Source: Pseudomonas sp. AFG_SD02_1510_Pfu_092 (lineage in GTDB: Bacteria; Pseudomonadota; Gammaproteobacteria; Pseudomonadales; Pseudomonadaceae). Taken from it: DNA of 48,525 bases. The stretch lies in assembly GCF_003331055.1 (NCBI RefSeq), contig NZ_PUQD01000038.1:1-48525 (forward strand), read 5' to 3'. The notes below the pieces were generated by a model, which was not told the DNA's origin, searched no databases, and was given only the letters and a program-made list of their open reading frames with translations. A program made the position numbers and the translations under genes. Below are positions 18,468 to 35,113 of the stretch, one piece after another; the stretch's first letter is position 1; every line of letters starts with the position of its first letter.

Positions 18468-18495
18468 AAAGGCGACCTTCGGGTCGCCTTTGTGC
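18468..18495 (+). terminator. fur terminator
   Basis: AAAGGCGACC-TTCG-GGTCGCCTTT, a 10-bp perfect stem with a UUCG loop, followed by a T-containing run, 23 bp past the fur stop. Confidence 0.92.
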
Positions 18496-18527
18496 TTTTT
18501 AGCCGGGCTGAAAGCGTGTGAGATTCC

Positions 18528-18644
18528 TGTGGGAGCGGCCTTGCGTCGCGAAAGGGCTGCACGGCAGCCCCAGCAATATGTGGGTTGAAGCTGAAATCCT
18601 GGGTCCGCTTTGCGGCCCTTTCGCGACGCAAGGCCGCTCCCACA
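18528..18644. repeat. Perfect inverted REP pair
   Basis: The 29-base arm starting TGTGGGAGCGGCCTTGCGTC at 18528-18556 is repeated exactly in inverse at 18616-18644, with a 59-base centre. It lies between the convergent fur and recN genes. It can form a very strong hairpin or cruciform. Confidence 0.9.
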
Positions 18645-18669
18645 ATTACCGCGTCAGCCTGGTAGGGGT

Positions 18670-20343
18670 TCAGGCCTTGCCGCTCACCACCATCTTGCGC
18701 GCGTGCGCCAGGGATTCCTTGGTCAGGTCGATGCCGCCAAGCATCCGCGCCACCTCTTCGACCCGTTCGCGCTTGCCCAGGCTGGCCACGGCGGTGTGGG
18801 TGGTGTCGCTGTTGCGTACCTTGTGCACAAACAGGTGGTGATGCCCTTGCGCAGCAACCTGCGGCAGGTGGGTCACGGTCAGCACCTGGCCGCGCTCGCC
18901 CAGGCGGCGTAGCAGCTGGCCGACGATTTCGGCAGTAGGCCCGCCGATACCGACGTCGACTTCGTCGAACACCAGGGTAGGAATGCGCGAGGTCTGCGCG
19001 GTAATCACCTGGATCGCCAGGCTGATACGCGACAGTTCCCCGCCCGAAGCGACCTTGGCCAGGCCCTTGAGCGGTTGGCCGGGGTTGGCGCTGACCAGCA
19101 GCTCGATCTGCTCCAGGCCATGGGGCGACAGGTCGGCGCCTTCGTTGGGGGTGAGCGCGATGCAGAAGCGCCCGCCGGGCATGCCCAGGCGCTGGATCTC
19201 CTGTTCGACGGCCACCGCCAGCTGCTGCGCGGCCTGCTGGCGCAGGGCGCTGAGCTCGCGGGCTTTCTCTTGGTAATGCTGGGCGAAGGCCGCCAGTTCT
19301 TCACCCAGCCGCTCGACCGACTCGTCACTGGCATTCAGGCCTTCCAGCTCTTCCATCAACTGCTGCTGCAGGTGGGGCAGTTCGGTCGGGTGCACGCGGT
19401 GCTTGCGCGCCAGCGTATAGATGGTGTCGAGGCGTTCTTCCAGGGCTTGCAGGCGCATCGGGTCGGCATCGAAGTTGTCGAGGAAGCGGTTCAACTCGCC
19501 CACCGCCTCCTCGACCTGGATTTGCGCGCTGGCAATCAGGTTGGCCGCCTCGCCCAGCGCCTTTGGCGAGTTGGTGGCGGCGCCCAGGCGGTTGAGGCTG
19601 GAGGTGAGGGCGCTGAGTACGTTGCCCGAATCGCTTTCGCTGCACTGGTCGATGACCTGGCGGCAGATGGCGAACAGCGCTTCGGCGCTGGTCAGGTTCT
19701 TGTGTTCCTGCTCCAGCTGCTCCAGCTCGTGTTCGCCCAGGCCGAGGTTGTCCAGCTCTTCCAGCTGATAGCTCAGCAGCTGGTGACGGGCGCGTTGCTC
19801 GTCGCCGGAATTGGACAGCCGCTCCAGCTTCAGGCGGGTCTGGTTCCAGCGTTTGGCGGCCAGCTGCACCTGGCGGGCCAGGTCGACGGCGCCGGCATAT
19901 TCGTCGAGCAGACGGCGGTGGGTGTCGGTCTTGAGCAGCGACTGGTGCTCGTGCTGGCTATGAATGTCGATCAGCAGCTCGCCCAGCGCCTTGAGGTCGC
20001 CGAGCGGGCAGGGCGTGCCATTGATGTAGCCGCGGCTGCGGCCTTCGGCGGTGATTACCCGGCGCAGGATGCACAGGCCGTCGTTGTTCAGGTCGCGCTC
20101 GGCCAGCCAGGCATGTGCCTCGGGGATGTCCACCAGGTCGAAGGTGGCGAGGATGTCGGCCTTGTCCGTGCCGGGGCGCACCACGCCGCTGTCGGCTCGG
20201 TCGCCCAGGGCCAGGCCGAGGGCGTCGAGCATGATCGACTTGCCGGCGCCGGTCTCGCCGGTGATGACGGACATGCCACGGGCGATCTCGAGGTCGAGGT
20301 GCTCGACGATGGCATAGTTGTGAATGGACAGGTGCACCAGCAT
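18670..20343 (-). CDS. recN: DNA repair protein RecN
   Basis: A 557-residue SMC-like ATPase acting in double-strand break repair. The N-terminal ATP-binding half holds Walker A GETGAGKSIMLDALGLALGD (~30-37). Long coiled coils follow (QEHKNLTSAEALFAICRQV, NLIASAQIQVEEAVGELN). The C-terminal half has the ABC signature LAKVASGGELSRISLAIQVI and Walker B IPTLVFDEVDVGIGG. It is a single gene, convergent with fur and divergent from grpE. A LexA-type site 25 bp upstream of its start indicates SOS control. Confidence 0.96.
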   Translation of the reverse strand: MLVHLSIHNYAIVEHLDLEIARGMSVITGETGAGKSIMLDALGLALGDRADSGVVRPGTDKADILATFDLVDIPEAHAWLAERDLNNDGLCILRRVITAEGRSRGYINGTPCPLGDLKALGELLIDIHSQHEHQSLLKTDTHRRLLDEYAGAVDLARQVQLAAKRWNQTRLKLERLSNSGDEQRARHQLLSYQLEELDNLGLGEHELEQLEQEHKNLTSAEALFAICRQVIDQCSESDSGNVLSALTSSLNRLGAATNSPKALGEAANLIASAQIQVEEAVGELNRFLDNFDADPMRLQALEERLDTIYTLARKHRVHPTELPHLQQQLMEELEGLNASDESVERLGEELAAFAQHYQEKARELSALRQQAAQQLAVAVEQEIQRLGMPGGRFCIALTPNEGADLSPHGLEQIELLVSANPGQPLKGLAKVASGGELSRISLAIQVITAQTSRIPTLVFDEVDVGIGGPTAEIVGQLLRRLGERGQVLTVTHLPQVAAQGHHHLFVHKVRNSDTTHTAVASLGKRERVEEVARMLGGIDLTKESLAHARKMVVSGKA

Positions 20344-20367
20344 GGGGGCGGCTCCCGAAAGTCAGGT

Positions 20368-20383
20368 CTGGTTATTTATACAG
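20368..20383 (-). promoter_or_regulatory. LexA (SOS) box of recN
   Basis: On the minus strand CTGTATAAATAACCAG fits CTGT-N8-ACAG with one mismatch (CCAG); the flanking TA on the left extends the match. recN is an SOS gene in many bacteria, so position and sequence agree. Confidence 0.75.
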
Positions 20384-20448
20384 TACTTTTTTCAGGCCTG
20401 CCAATGCCCCTCGGCAGATTCTGTTCGGCGCACAAAAGCACCTTGCCC

Positions 20449-20476
20449 CTTGAAGCTGGTTTTTCCGGCCCCATAT
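20449..20476 (+). promoter_or_regulatory. Sigma32 heat-shock promoter of grpE
   Basis: CTTGAA (20449-20454), a 14-bp spacer, then CCCCATAT (20469-20476). Both boxes match the sigma32 consensus almost perfectly. The grpE ATG is about 59 bp downstream. Confidence 0.88.
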
Positions 20477-20534
20477 AGCCGACATCCAAGGCGAGCCTGG
20501 CTCGCAGTCCAGAAAATTGCGCAGGAGAGACCCC

Positions 20535-21092
20535 ATGGCTGACGAACAGCTGAACGAAAAAGACCTTAACGTTGAAGAAACCGGTGCAGAAACCACTGCT
20601 GACGCCCGTGTTCTGGAACTCGAGGAACAGCTGGCCGCCGCCAAGGACCAGTCGCTGCGCGCCGTAGCCGACTTGCAGAACGTGCGCCGTCGCGCCGAGC
20701 AGGATGTCGAGAAAGCCCACAAGTTCGCCCTGGAGAAGTTCTCCAGCGACCTGCTGCCGGTGATCGACAGCCTGGAGCTGGCGCTGGCCCACTCGAGCGC
20801 CGAAGACGAGCACGTCAAGCAGATCCGCGAAGGCGTCGAGCTGACCCTGAAGATGTTCCAGGACACCCTCAAGCGCTACAACCTCGAAGCGGTCGACCCG
20901 CACGGCCAGCCGTTCAACCCTGAGCACCATCAGGCAATGGCCATGCAGGAAAACGCCGATGTCGAGCCGAACAGCGTGCTGAACGTGTTCCAGAAGGGCT
21001 ACCTGCTCAATGGCCGCCTGCTGCGCCCCGCCATGGTGGTGGTCAGCAAGGCGCCGAGCGCGCCACAACCCTCGATCAATGAGAAGGCTTGA
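20535..21092 (+). CDS. grpE: Nucleotide exchange factor GrpE
   Basis: A 185-residue cytoplasmic co-chaperone that releases ADP from DnaK. The acidic N-terminus and long coiled coil ([40 protein letters not shown]) are followed by the GrpE beta-domain ([35 protein letters not shown]). AGGAGAGA precedes the ATG at 20535. It heads the heat-shock cluster grpE-dnaK-dnaJ, with its own sigma32 promoter. Confidence 0.97.
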   Translation: MADEQLNEKDLNVEETGAETTADARVLELEEQLAAAKDQSLRAVADLQNVRRRAEQDVEKAHKFALEKFSSDLLPVIDSLELALAHSSAEDEHVKQIREGVELTLKMFQDTLKRYNLEAVDPHGQPFNPEHHQAMAMQENADVEPNSVLNVFQKGYLLNGRLLRPAMVVVSKAPSAPQPSINEKA

Positions 21093-21115
21093 AATCCTCC
21101 GGGGCATCCCCATCT
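21088..21115 (+). promoter_or_regulatory. Second sigma32 promoter, for dnaK
   Basis: CTTGAA (21088-21093) overlaps the grpE stop codon; after a 14-bp spacer comes CCCCATCT (21108-21115). The spacer length equals that of the grpE promoter. It would give dnaK extra heat-shock transcription independent of grpE. Confidence 0.82.
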
Positions 21116-21195
21116 AGGTGTCAAGCATTCAAGTATTACCGCAGTTGGCCAAAGTAGCCGCTGCTACCAAATTCAAAGTTTCGGGAGAGTCAAAC

Positions 21196-23121
21196 ATGGG
21201 CAAAATCATCGGTATCGACCTGGGGACCACCAACTCGTGCGTCTCCGTGCTGGAAAACGGTAACGTCAAGGTCATCGAAAACGCCGAAGGCGCGCGTACT
21301 ACCCCTTCGATCGTGGCCTACGCCAACGACGGCGAAATCCTGGTCGGTCAGTCGGCCAAGCGCCAGGCTGTCACCAACCCGCACAACACCCTGTTCGCAG
21401 TGAAGCGCCTGATCGGCCGCCGCTTCGAAGAAGACGTCGTGCAGAAAGACATCAAGCTGGTGCCGTACAAGATCGTCAAGGCCGGTAACGGCGACGCCTG
21501 GGTACAGGCCAGCGGCAAGGACATGGCGCCGCCACAAATCAGCGCCGAAGTGCTGAAGAAAATGAAGAAGACCGCCGAAGACTACCTCGGCGAGCCAGTG
21601 ACCGAAGCGGTCATCACCGTTCCGGCCTACTTCAACGACAGCCAGCGTCAGGCTACCAAGGATGCCGGTCGCATCGCTGGCCTGGACGTTAAGCGCATCA
21701 TCAACGAGCCGACTGCTGCTGCACTGGCTTACGGCATGGACAAGGCCAAGGGCGACCACACTGTCATCGTTTATGACCTGGGTGGCGGTACCTTCGACGT
21801 TTCGGTCATCGAAATCGCCGAAGTCGACGGTGAGCACCAGTTCGAAGTACTGGCTACCAACGGCGACACCTTCCTGGGTGGCGAAGACTTCGACATGCGC
21901 CTGATCGACTACCTCGTCGACGAGTTCAAGAAAGAGTCCGGCATGGACCTGAAAAACGACCCGCTGGCCCTGCAGCGCCTGAAAGAAGCCGCTGAAAAGG
22001 CCAAGATCGAGCTGTCGTCCGCGCAGTCGACCGACGTCAACCTGCCGTACATCACTGCTGACGCCACCGGTCCGAAGCACCTGAACGTGAAGATCTCCCG
22101 CGCCAAGCTGGAGTCGCTGGTAGAAGACCTGGTCACCCGTACCATCGAGCCGTGCCGCATCGCACTGAAGGACGCCGGCATCGACGCCAGCAAGATCGAC
22201 GACGTGATCCTGGTCGGCGGCCAGACCCGTATGCCGCTGGTACAGAAAGCCGTTGCCGACTTCTTCGGTAAAGAAGCCCGCAAGGACGTCAACCCGGATG
22301 AAGCCGTGGCCATGGGTGCTGCCATCCAGGGCGCGGTACTGGCCGGTGACGTGAAGGACGTACTGCTGCTGGACGTCAGCCCGCTGACCCTGGGTATCGA
22401 AACCATGGGCGGCGTGATGACCGCGCTGATCGAAAAGAACACCACCATTCCGACCAAGAAGTCGCAGGTGTTCTCGACCGCTGATGACAACCAGAGCGCC
22501 GTGACCATTCACGTGCTGCAGGGCGAGCGCAAGCAGGCCGCGCAGAACAAGTCGCTGGGCAAGTTCGACCTGGCCGACATTCCGCCAGCGCCTCGCGGCG
22601 TGCCGCAGATCGAAGTGACCTTCGACATCGACGCCAACGGCATCCTGCACGTAGGTGCCAAGGACAAGGCCACCGGCAAGACCCAGTCGATCGTGATCAA
22701 GGCCAACTCCGGCCTGTCGGACGAAGAAATCGAGCGCATGGTGCGTGACGCCGAGGCCAACGCCGAGGAAGACCGCAAGTTCGAAGAACTGGCCGCTGCC
22801 CGTAACCAGGGTGACGCGCTGGTTCACTCGACTCGCAAGATGGTCGCTGATGCGGGTGACAAAGTTACCGCTGAAGAGAAAACCGCCATCGAGGCTGCCG
22901 TGGTTGCTCTGGAAGCCGCTGTAAAAGGCGACGACAAGGCCGCGATCGACGCCAAGGTCGAAGAGCTGTCCAAGGTCTCGGCACCGGTTGCCCAGAAGAT
23001 GTACGCCGAGCAGTCGGCCGAACAGCCTCAGGGTGGCGCGCAGCAAGCCGAGCCGGAAGCCAAGCACGATGACGTGGTTGACGCCGAGTTCGAAGAAGTG
23101 AAAGACAACAACAAGCAGTAA
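21196..23121 (+). CDS. dnaK: Hsp70 chaperone DnaK
   Basis: A 641-residue ATP-dependent chaperone. The N-terminal ATPase domain begins [38 protein letters not shown] and [16 protein letters not shown] are the other nucleotide-binding signatures. The substrate domain and helical lid follow, ending in an acidic tail ([16 protein letters not shown]). GGGAGAG precedes the ATG at 21196, although the frame is open upstream. It works with GrpE (upstream) and DnaJ (downstream, 196 bp away). Confidence 0.98.
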   Translation: MGKIIGIDLGTTNSCVSVLENGNVKVIENAEGARTTPSIVAYANDGEILVGQSAKRQAVTNPHNTLFAVKRLIGRRFEEDVVQKDIKLVPYKIVKAGNGDAWVQASGKDMAPPQISAEVLKKMKKTAEDYLGEPVTEAVITVPAYFNDSQRQATKDAGRIAGLDVKRIINEPTAAALAYGMDKAKGDHTVIVYDLGGGTFDVSVIEIAEVDGEHQFEVLATNGDTFLGGEDFDMRLIDYLVDEFKKESGMDLKNDPLALQRLKEAAEKAKIELSSAQSTDVNLPYITADATGPKHLNVKISRAKLESLVEDLVTRTIEPCRIALKDAGIDASKIDDVILVGGQTRMPLVQKAVADFFGKEARKDVNPDEAVAMGAAIQGAVLAGDVKDVLLLDVSPLTLGIETMGGVMTALIEKNTTIPTKKSQVFSTADDNQSAVTIHVLQGERKQAAQNKSLGKFDLADIPPAPRGVPQIEVTFDIDANGILHVGAKDKATGKTQSIVIKANSGLSDEEIERMVRDAEANAEEDRKFEELAAARNQGDALVHSTRKMVADAGDKVTAEEKTAIEAAVVALEAAVKGDDKAAIDAKVEELSKVSAPVAQKMYAEQSAEQPQGGAQQAEPEAKHDDVVDAEFEEVKDNNKQ

Positions 23122-23143
23122 TCCCTGCATGTTGTCGGCCGGT

Positions 23144-23201
23144 TCACCGCCGTTTGGCGGTGAGCTGGTAGGATGTCGCCGCGCGGGGGCTTGCTCCCGC
23201 G
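23144..23201. repeat. Hairpins in the dnaK-dnaJ gap (one REP-like)
   Basis: CACCGCC-GTTT-GGCGGTG forms a tight stem right after dnaK and may lower readthrough. It is followed by a REP-like half (CGCGGGGGCTTGCTCCCGCG). No T-run follows, so dnaJ can still be reached. Confidence 0.55.
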
Positions 23202-23317
23202 TTGACGTATCTGGAATTCGAGAATTTTTACAGCATCTGTAGCGGCCCGGATGGGCGAACGGCAGGTGCTGATGGCGCGGCGTAGATGCCAGACGCCCAA
23301 CAAGGTGCAAATGACCT

Positions 23318-25262
<1,945 letters not shown>

Positions 25263-25278
25263 GCCGTTGGAGCGGTGC

Positions 25279-25374
25279 TGGCTTCTTCGCGGGTGAACCC
25301 GCTCCCACGGGAATTATGCAGGGCTCAGCCTTTGCGCGGTCCATGTGGGAGCGGGTTTACCCGCGAATAAGCCA
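25279..25374. repeat. REP pair after dapB
   Basis: The unit at 25279-25312 (TTCTTCGCGGGTGAACCCGC...) and an inverted unit at 25342-25374 (ATGTGGGAGCGGGTTTACCC...). They separate the dnaJ-dapB transcript from the carA leader. Confidence 0.85.
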
Positions 25375-25384
25375 ACGCCGATGT

Positions 25385-25589
25385 CGGCCTGTCGCAATGA
25401 TGTGTTTTAGAGGCACATCCACGGTAGACCGAAAACGCACTTTTCTGTAAGCTACAGCTTTAGTGTGTCCACTAAAAGCGCGCAGCGAATTGAATTCAGC
25501 ACATGAAAGCGGGGTGACGTGTCCATACGTCACTCCGCTTTTTTGCAACCTGCGATCGCCCTTTCATGCTTGATTTACGGGAGGTCTTC
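25385..25589 (+). promoter_or_regulatory. carA leader region with terminator hairpin
   Basis: This ~205-bp upstream region of carA contains a strong intrinsic terminator at 25506-25545: AAGCGG-g-GTGACGT pairs with ACGTCAC-t-CCGCTT, then TTTT. It stands only 45 bp before the carA start, in carA orientation, so it is either a barrier to upstream readthrough or an attenuator. A TGTCGC at 25390-25395 resembles the conserved half of Pseudomonas ArgR sites, but the second half is not clear. I could not settle the promoter. Confidence 0.6.
25506..25545 (+). terminator. Terminator/attenuator hairpin upstream of carA
   Basis: A 14-bp stem (one G-T pair) with a six-base loop GTCCAT and a T6 tail, ending 45 bp before carA. 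The stem is strong enough to act alone. Confidence 0.85.
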
Positions 25590-26726
25590 TTGACAAAGCC
25601 AGCCATACTCGCCCTTGCCGACGGCAGTATTTTCCGCGGTGAAGCCATCGGTGCCGACGGTCAGACCGTTGGTGAGGTGGTATTCAACACCGCTATGACC
25701 GGCTACCAGGAAATCCTTACAGACCCTTCCTACGCGCAGCAAATCGTTACCCTGACCTACCCGCACATCGGCAACACCGGTACCACGCCGGAAGACGCCG
25801 AGTCGAACCGTGTCTGGTCCGCTGGCCTGGTCATTCGCGACCTGCCGCTGCTGGCCAGCAACTGGCGTAACACCCAGTCGCTGCCTGAGTACCTCAAGGC
25901 CAACAATGTCGTCGCCATCGCTGGCATCGACACCCGTCGCCTGACCCGAATCCTGCGTGAAAAGGGCGCTCAGAACGGCTGCATCCTCGCCGGTGACAAC
26001 ATCAGCGAAGAAGCCGCCATCGCGGCTGCCCGCGGCTTCCCGGGCCTGAAGGGCATGGACCTGGCCAAGGTCGTGTCCACCAAAGAGCGTTACGAGTGGC
26101 GCTCCAGCGTGTGGGAGCTGAAGACCGACAGCCACCCGACCATCGAAGCCGCCGACCTGCCGTACCACGTGGTCGCCTTCGACTACGGCGTCAAGCTGAA
26201 CATCCTGCGCATGCTGGTTGCCCGTGGCTGCCGCGTGACCGTTGTGCCGGCGCAGACCCCGGCCAGCGAAGTCCTGGCACTCAACCCGGACGGCGTGTTC
26301 CTGTCCAACGGCCCTGGCGACCCCGAGCCGTGCGACTACGCCATCCAGGCGATCAAGGAAATCCTCGAGACCGAGATTCCGGTATTCGGCATCTGCCTCG
26401 GCCACCAGCTGCTGGCCCTGGCTTCCGGCGCCAAGACCGTGAAAATGGGCCACGGCCACCACGGTGCCAACCACCCGGTCCAGGACCTGGACACCGGCGT
26501 GGTCATGATCACCAGCCAGAACCACGGCTTTGCCGTTGACGAGGCCACCCTGCCGGGCAACGTCCGCGCCATCCACAAGTCGCTGTTCGACGGCACCCTG
26601 CAGGGTATCGAGCGTACCGACAAGAGCGCGTTCAGCTTCCAGGGCCACCCTGAAGCGAGCCCAGGCCCGACCGACGTCGCGCCTCTGTTCGATCGTTTCA
26701 CCGATGCCATGGCCAAGCGCCGCTGA
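25590..26726 (+). CDS. carA: Carbamoyl-phosphate synthase small subunit (TTG start)
   Basis: A 378-residue glutaminase subunit that releases ammonia from glutamine for CarB, serving arginine and pyrimidine synthesis. The N-terminal domain starts [20 protein letters not shown]. The class I amidotransferase part has the nucleophile C269 in [10 protein letters not shown] and the His/Glu pair in [13 protein letters not shown] choose TTG at 25590 because GGGAGG lies six bases upstream and the resulting length matches Pseudomonas CarA; an in-frame ATG at 25566 has no ribosome-binding site. It is followed by carB after 105 bp. Confidence 0.95.
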   Translation: MTKPAILALADGSIFRGEAIGADGQTVGEVVFNTAMTGYQEILTDPSYAQQIVTLTYPHIGNTGTTPEDAESNRVWSAGLVIRDLPLLASNWRNTQSLPEYLKANNVVAIAGIDTRRLTRILREKGAQNGCILAGDNISEEAAIAAARGFPGLKGMDLAKVVSTKERYEWRSSVWELKTDSHPTIEAADLPYHVVAFDYGVKLNILRMLVARGCRVTVVPAQTPASEVLALNPDGVFLSNGPGDPEPCDYAIQAIKEILETEIPVFGICLGHQLLALASGAKTVKMGHGHHGANHPVQDLDTGVVMITSQNHGFAVDEATLPGNVRAIHKSLFDGTLQGIERTDKSAFSFQGHPEASPGPTDVAPLFDRFTDAMAKRR

Positions 26727-26831
26727 GCATCCTGCATCAAGGCCCCGGGCCGGCTTGCGCCGCGCCCGGAAGCGCCTGACCCAGATTGTTCAAAGCGGCT
26801 TGCCGACTGACCCCGGATTTGAGTGACAACC

Positions 26832-30049
<3,218 letters not shown>

Positions 30050-30053
<4 letters not shown>

Positions 30054-30532
30054 GCATTACCAAGTACCCAATGACCGTCCAGGGCGCTCGCGCCCTGGAA
30101 GAGGAACTGCTGTTCCTGAGCAAGACCGAGCGCCCGCGCCTGAGCCAGGCCATCGGCGAAGCGCGCGAGCTGGGCGACCTCAAGGAAAACGCCGAATACC
30201 ATGCCGCTCGTGAAGAGCAAGGCATGGTAGAGGCACGTATCCGCGATATCGAAGGCCGTCTGCAGAACTCGGTGGTTATCGATGTGACCACCATCGCTCA
30301 CACCGGCAAGGTGATTTTCGGCACCACCGTGGTGCTGGCAAACACCGAAACCGATGAAGAAGTGACCTATCAGATCGTTGGTGAAGATGAAGCCGATGTG
30401 AAGAAAGGCAAGCTGTCGAGCAGCGCGCCGATCGCCCGCGCCATCATTGGCAAGGAAGAAGGGGATACCGTTGTCGTCAAGACGCCGAACGGTACGGTCG
30501 AGTACGAGATTGTCGAAGTCAAACACATCTGA
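30050..30532 (+). CDS. greA: Transcript cleavage factor GreA
   Basis: A 160-residue factor that enters the RNA polymerase secondary channel and stimulates cleavage of backtracked RNA. The antiparallel coiled coil with the acidic tip [16 protein letters not shown] is intact; the C-terminal FKBP-like domain ends [16 protein letters not shown]. It overlaps carB (ATGA), so the two are translationally coupled; this carAB-greA order is usual in pseudomonads. Confidence 0.97.
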
Positions 30533-30950
30533 CCGGCGCCTGCGGGCGCCATCCCTCGAGGGGATACTCTGGCAACTGGCCCAGGTTTTCTGGGTCGGTG
30601 GCTTGTGGGTGTTTCACGTGGGGCTAGTGCCCGCGCTCAAGGTCAGTGGCCTGGCGCCGCTGCTGGTGCAGGATATCGCCGGGCAGATCGACCGCTGGTT
30701 GATCGGCGTGGCGTTGCTTGGCTTGTTGACCCAGCTGGCAGTGCTGGCGAGGGTGGACGGCCTGGCGGCGTGGTGGCGGCAGTTTCGCGGCCAGATGCTG
30801 TTGCTCGGCTTCGCTGCCTGCGTGGGGTACTACACCTTGCGCTACGGCATTGCGGTAGGCGAGCGCTGGCAGATGCTGTGCTTCCTGGTGCTGGGCTTCT
30901 CCGGCATCGTGCTGGTGGCCCAGCCGGTGCCGGTCAAGGCCCGACGCTAA
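30510..30950 (+). CDS. DUF4149-type membrane protein
   Basis: A ~146-residue membrane protein with about four hydrophobic segments ([74 protein letters not shown]), matching the DUF4149 pattern. The start is uncertain: no ATG lies near the first helix, and a TTG at 30510 (inside the end of greA) is the nearest accepted start codon; the longer frame from 30447 lies wholly within greA and is unlikely. Function is unknown. It is translationally linked to greA and convergent with yhbY. Confidence 0.7.
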   Translation: MSKSNTSDRRLRAPSLEGILWQLAQVFWVGGLWVFHVGLVPALKVSGLAPLLVQDIAGQIDRWLIGVALLGLLTQLAVLARVDGLAAWWRQFRGQMLLLGFAACVGYYTLRYGIAVGERWQMLCFLVLGFSGIVLVAQPVPVKARR

Positions 30951-30977
30951 GCGGCTCGAAAACGCTAGGGCCGCTTT

Positions 30978-31073
30978 GCAGCCCATCGCCGGCAAGCCAG
31001 TTCCCACAGGTAGGGCGCATGGCTTGAGTTCGATGCGGTCGGTGTGGGAGCTGGCTTGCCGGCGATGGGCTGC
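30978..31073. repeat. Inverted REP pair between convergent genes
   Basis: The 31-base arm at 30978-31008 starting GCAGCCCATCGCCGGCAAGC is repeated in inverse at 31043-31073 with one mismatch. It sits between the DUF4149 gene and yhbY. Confidence 0.88.
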
Positions 31074-31091
31074 GTAGCAGCCCCCTGGCCG

Positions 31092-31400
31092 TTACTTGTA
31101 ACGGTGGATGTTGGACAGCTGCTTGTTCGGCTGTGGGTTCTTGCGGTAGATCAGGGCTTTCTTGCCGATGGTCTGCACCAGCTCGGCGCGGCCGGCCTTG
31201 CACAGTTCGGCGATGGTCTCGGCACGCTCCTCGCGGTCTTCCGAACGAATCTCGACCTTGATCAGCTCATGGTCGACCAGGGCGCGCTCCAGCTCGGCGA
31301 TGACGCCTTCATTCAAACCGTTGCCAGCAACGATCAGGACCGGCTTCAGGTCATGACCAATGGACTTGTATTGCTTCTTCTGCTCGTTATTGAGCGGCAT
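31092..31400 (-). CDS. yhbY: YhbY/CRS1 RNA-binding protein
   Basis: A 102-residue single-domain RNA-binding protein associated with pre-50S ribosomes. The fold motif KPVLIVAGNGLNEGVIAELE, the following DHELIKVEIRSEDREER, and QTIGKKALIYRKN match the CRM domain (GxxG loop as GNGL). The start is MPLNNEQKK at 31400. It is divergent from rlmE, another large-subunit factor, as in many gammaproteobacteria. Confidence 0.93.
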   Translation of the reverse strand: MPLNNEQKKQYKSIGHDLKPVLIVAGNGLNEGVIAELERALVDHELIKVEIRSEDREERAETIAELCKAGRAELVQTIGKKALIYRKNPQPNKQLSNIHRYK

Positions 31401-31502
31401 AATCTGACCCTTTCCGTCTGATTCTGTAAAATTGACCGGCATTTTACCCGAGGGCCACCGGCTCCGCCCAGTCAATCACGACGCATATCATCGAGGTGCC
31501 CC

Positions 31503-32129
31503 GTGGTACAACGTTCCAAAAGCAGCGCAAACTGGCTGCGAGAGCATTTCAACGATCCTTTCGTCAAGCAGGCGCAAAAGGATGGCTACCGCTCGCGTGC
31601 GAGCTACAAACTGCTGGAGATCCAGGAAAAGGACCGGCTGATCCGCCCGGGCATGAGCGTAATCGACCTCGGCGCGGCCCCTGGCGGCTGGTCGCAGGTG
31701 ACCAGTCGTCTGATTGGTGGCCAGGGCCGGCTGATCGCCTCCGATATCCTGGAAATGGACTCGATCCCCGATGTGACCTTCATCCAGGGCGATTTCACCC
31801 GCGATGAAGTGCTGCAGCGCATTCTCGAGGCCGTCGGCGATTCGCACGTAGACCTTGTGATTTCCGACATGGCCCCCAATATGAGTGGTACGCCTGCGGT
31901 GGACATGCCGCGGGCCATGTTCCTCTGCGAGCTGGCGCTCGATCTGGCAACCCGCGTGCTTAAGCCCGGCGGCGACTTCCTGATCAAGATTTTCCAGGGC
32001 GAAGGTTTCGATGTGTACCTCAAGGACGTGCGCAGCAAGTTCGACAAGGTACAGATGCGCAAGCCGTCGTCGTCGCGTGACCGTTCCCGCGAGCAGTACT
32101 TGCTGGGCCGGGGCTTCAAGGGGGCGTGA
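31503..32129 (+). CDS. rlmE: 23S rRNA (U2552) 2'-O-methyltransferase
   Basis: A 208-residue SAM-dependent methyltransferase (FtsJ/RrmJ) that modifies the A-loop of 23S rRNA late in 50S assembly. The SAM-binding motif [20 protein letters not shown], the acidic motif [12 protein letters not shown] and [12 protein letters not shown] contribute the conserved K-D-K-E residues. It starts with GTG at 31503. It is upstream of ftsH, the conserved rlmE-ftsH order. A GGCCGAT/ATCGGCC hairpin (32147-32171) lies in the gap, without a T-run. Confidence 0.95.
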   Translation: MVQRSKSSANWLREHFNDPFVKQAQKDGYRSRASYKLLEIQEKDRLIRPGMSVIDLGAAPGGWSQVTSRLIGGQGRLIASDILEMDSIPDVTFIQGDFTRDEVLQRILEAVGDSHVDLVISDMAPNMSGTPAVDMPRAMFLCELALDLATRVLKPGGDFLIKIFQGEGFDVYLKDVRSKFDKVQMRKPSSSRDRSREQYLLGRGFKGA

Positions 32130-32323
32130 AAGGCGGCAAGCGGGGTGGCCGATAGTTATTTCCAATCGGCCGCTGCGTCAGGATCGTCCGAACTTCGTGT
32201 AGTCTAGCTTTCACAAAGGGTTACAGACGGTGCCTGCGGCTGCGTAGGTAATGTAGTAAGTTAGGGCGATGAATATCATGCGAGGAACGGCTGCGTCGTG
32301 CGCCGACCTCAGAGGGTAGCGAA

Positions 32324-34237
<1,914 letters not shown>

Positions 34238-34245
34238 GGGCATCT

Positions 34246-35097
34246 ATGAGCTCAGCGCAGTACCCGACCCGGTTGCCTTGCGGCAACCGGGTTCTTGATT
34301 TGTCGCGTACCCATGTCATGGGTATTCTCAATATCACCCCCGACTCCTTCTCCGATGGCGGGCGCTTCAGTCAGCGCGACGAAGCGTTGCGCCATGCCGA
34401 AGCCATGGTCGCCGCAGGCGCTACATTGATCGACATTGGCGGCGAGTCCACGCGGCCAGGTGCGCGTGCGGTGTCGGTGACCGAGGAGCTGGAGCGGGTG
34501 GCACCCATGGTCGAGGCGATCAACAGCCGCCTCGATGTGGTCATTTCGGTCGATACCTCGACGCCAGCCGTCATGCGTGAAGCGGCGCGCCTCGGCGCCG
34601 GGCTGATCAACGATGTGCGTGCCATGGAGCGCGATGGCGCCCTGGATGCTGCTGCCGATACCGGGTTGCCGGTGTGCCTCATGCACATGCGCGGCGAGCC
34701 GGGTAACATGCAGGACAACCCGCATTACGACGATGTGACTGCCGACGTTACCCGTTATCTCGAGCAGCGAATGGCCGCCTGCGTTGCGGCTGGCATCGAC
34801 ACGAACAGAATCATCCTTGATCCGGGCTTTGGTTTCGCCAAGACGCTGGCGCACAACCTGAGCCTGTTCAAGCACATGGAAGCGCTCTATCGGCTTGGGC
34901 GCCCGCTGCTGGTGGGCGTTTCACGAAAGAGCATGATCGGCCTGACGCTGGAACGTCCGGTCGGCGAGCGCTTGTACGGCAGCCTTGCGCTGGCGGCGTT
35001 GGCCATGACCAAGGGAGCGAGCATCCTGCGTGTCCATGATGTGGCCGAAACCGTCGATGTGGTGCGAATGATTGCTGCGGTGCAAAACGCCGAATAA
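34246..35097 (+). CDS. folP: Dihydropteroate synthase
   Basis: A 283-residue TIM-barrel enzyme of folate synthesis and the target of sulfonamides. It joins pABA to the pterin pyrophosphate. The signatures [46 protein letters not shown] and [12 protein letters not shown] are all intact. It starts 8 bp after ftsH and ends 16 bp before glmM, forming an operon. Confidence 0.97.
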   Translation: MSSAQYPTRLPCGNRVLDLSRTHVMGILNITPDSFSDGGRFSQRDEALRHAEAMVAAGATLIDIGGESTRPGARAVSVTEELERVAPMVEAINSRLDVVISVDTSTPAVMREAARLGAGLINDVRAMERDGALDAAADTGLPVCLMHMRGEPGNMQDNPHYDDVTADVTRYLEQRMAACVAAGIDTNRIILDPGFGFAKTLAHNLSLFKHMEALYRLGRPLLVGVSRKSMIGLTLERPVGERLYGSLALAALAMTKGASILRVHDVAETVDVVRMIAAVQNAE

Positions 35098-35113
35098 GAA
35101 CATTGGAGTCCCT

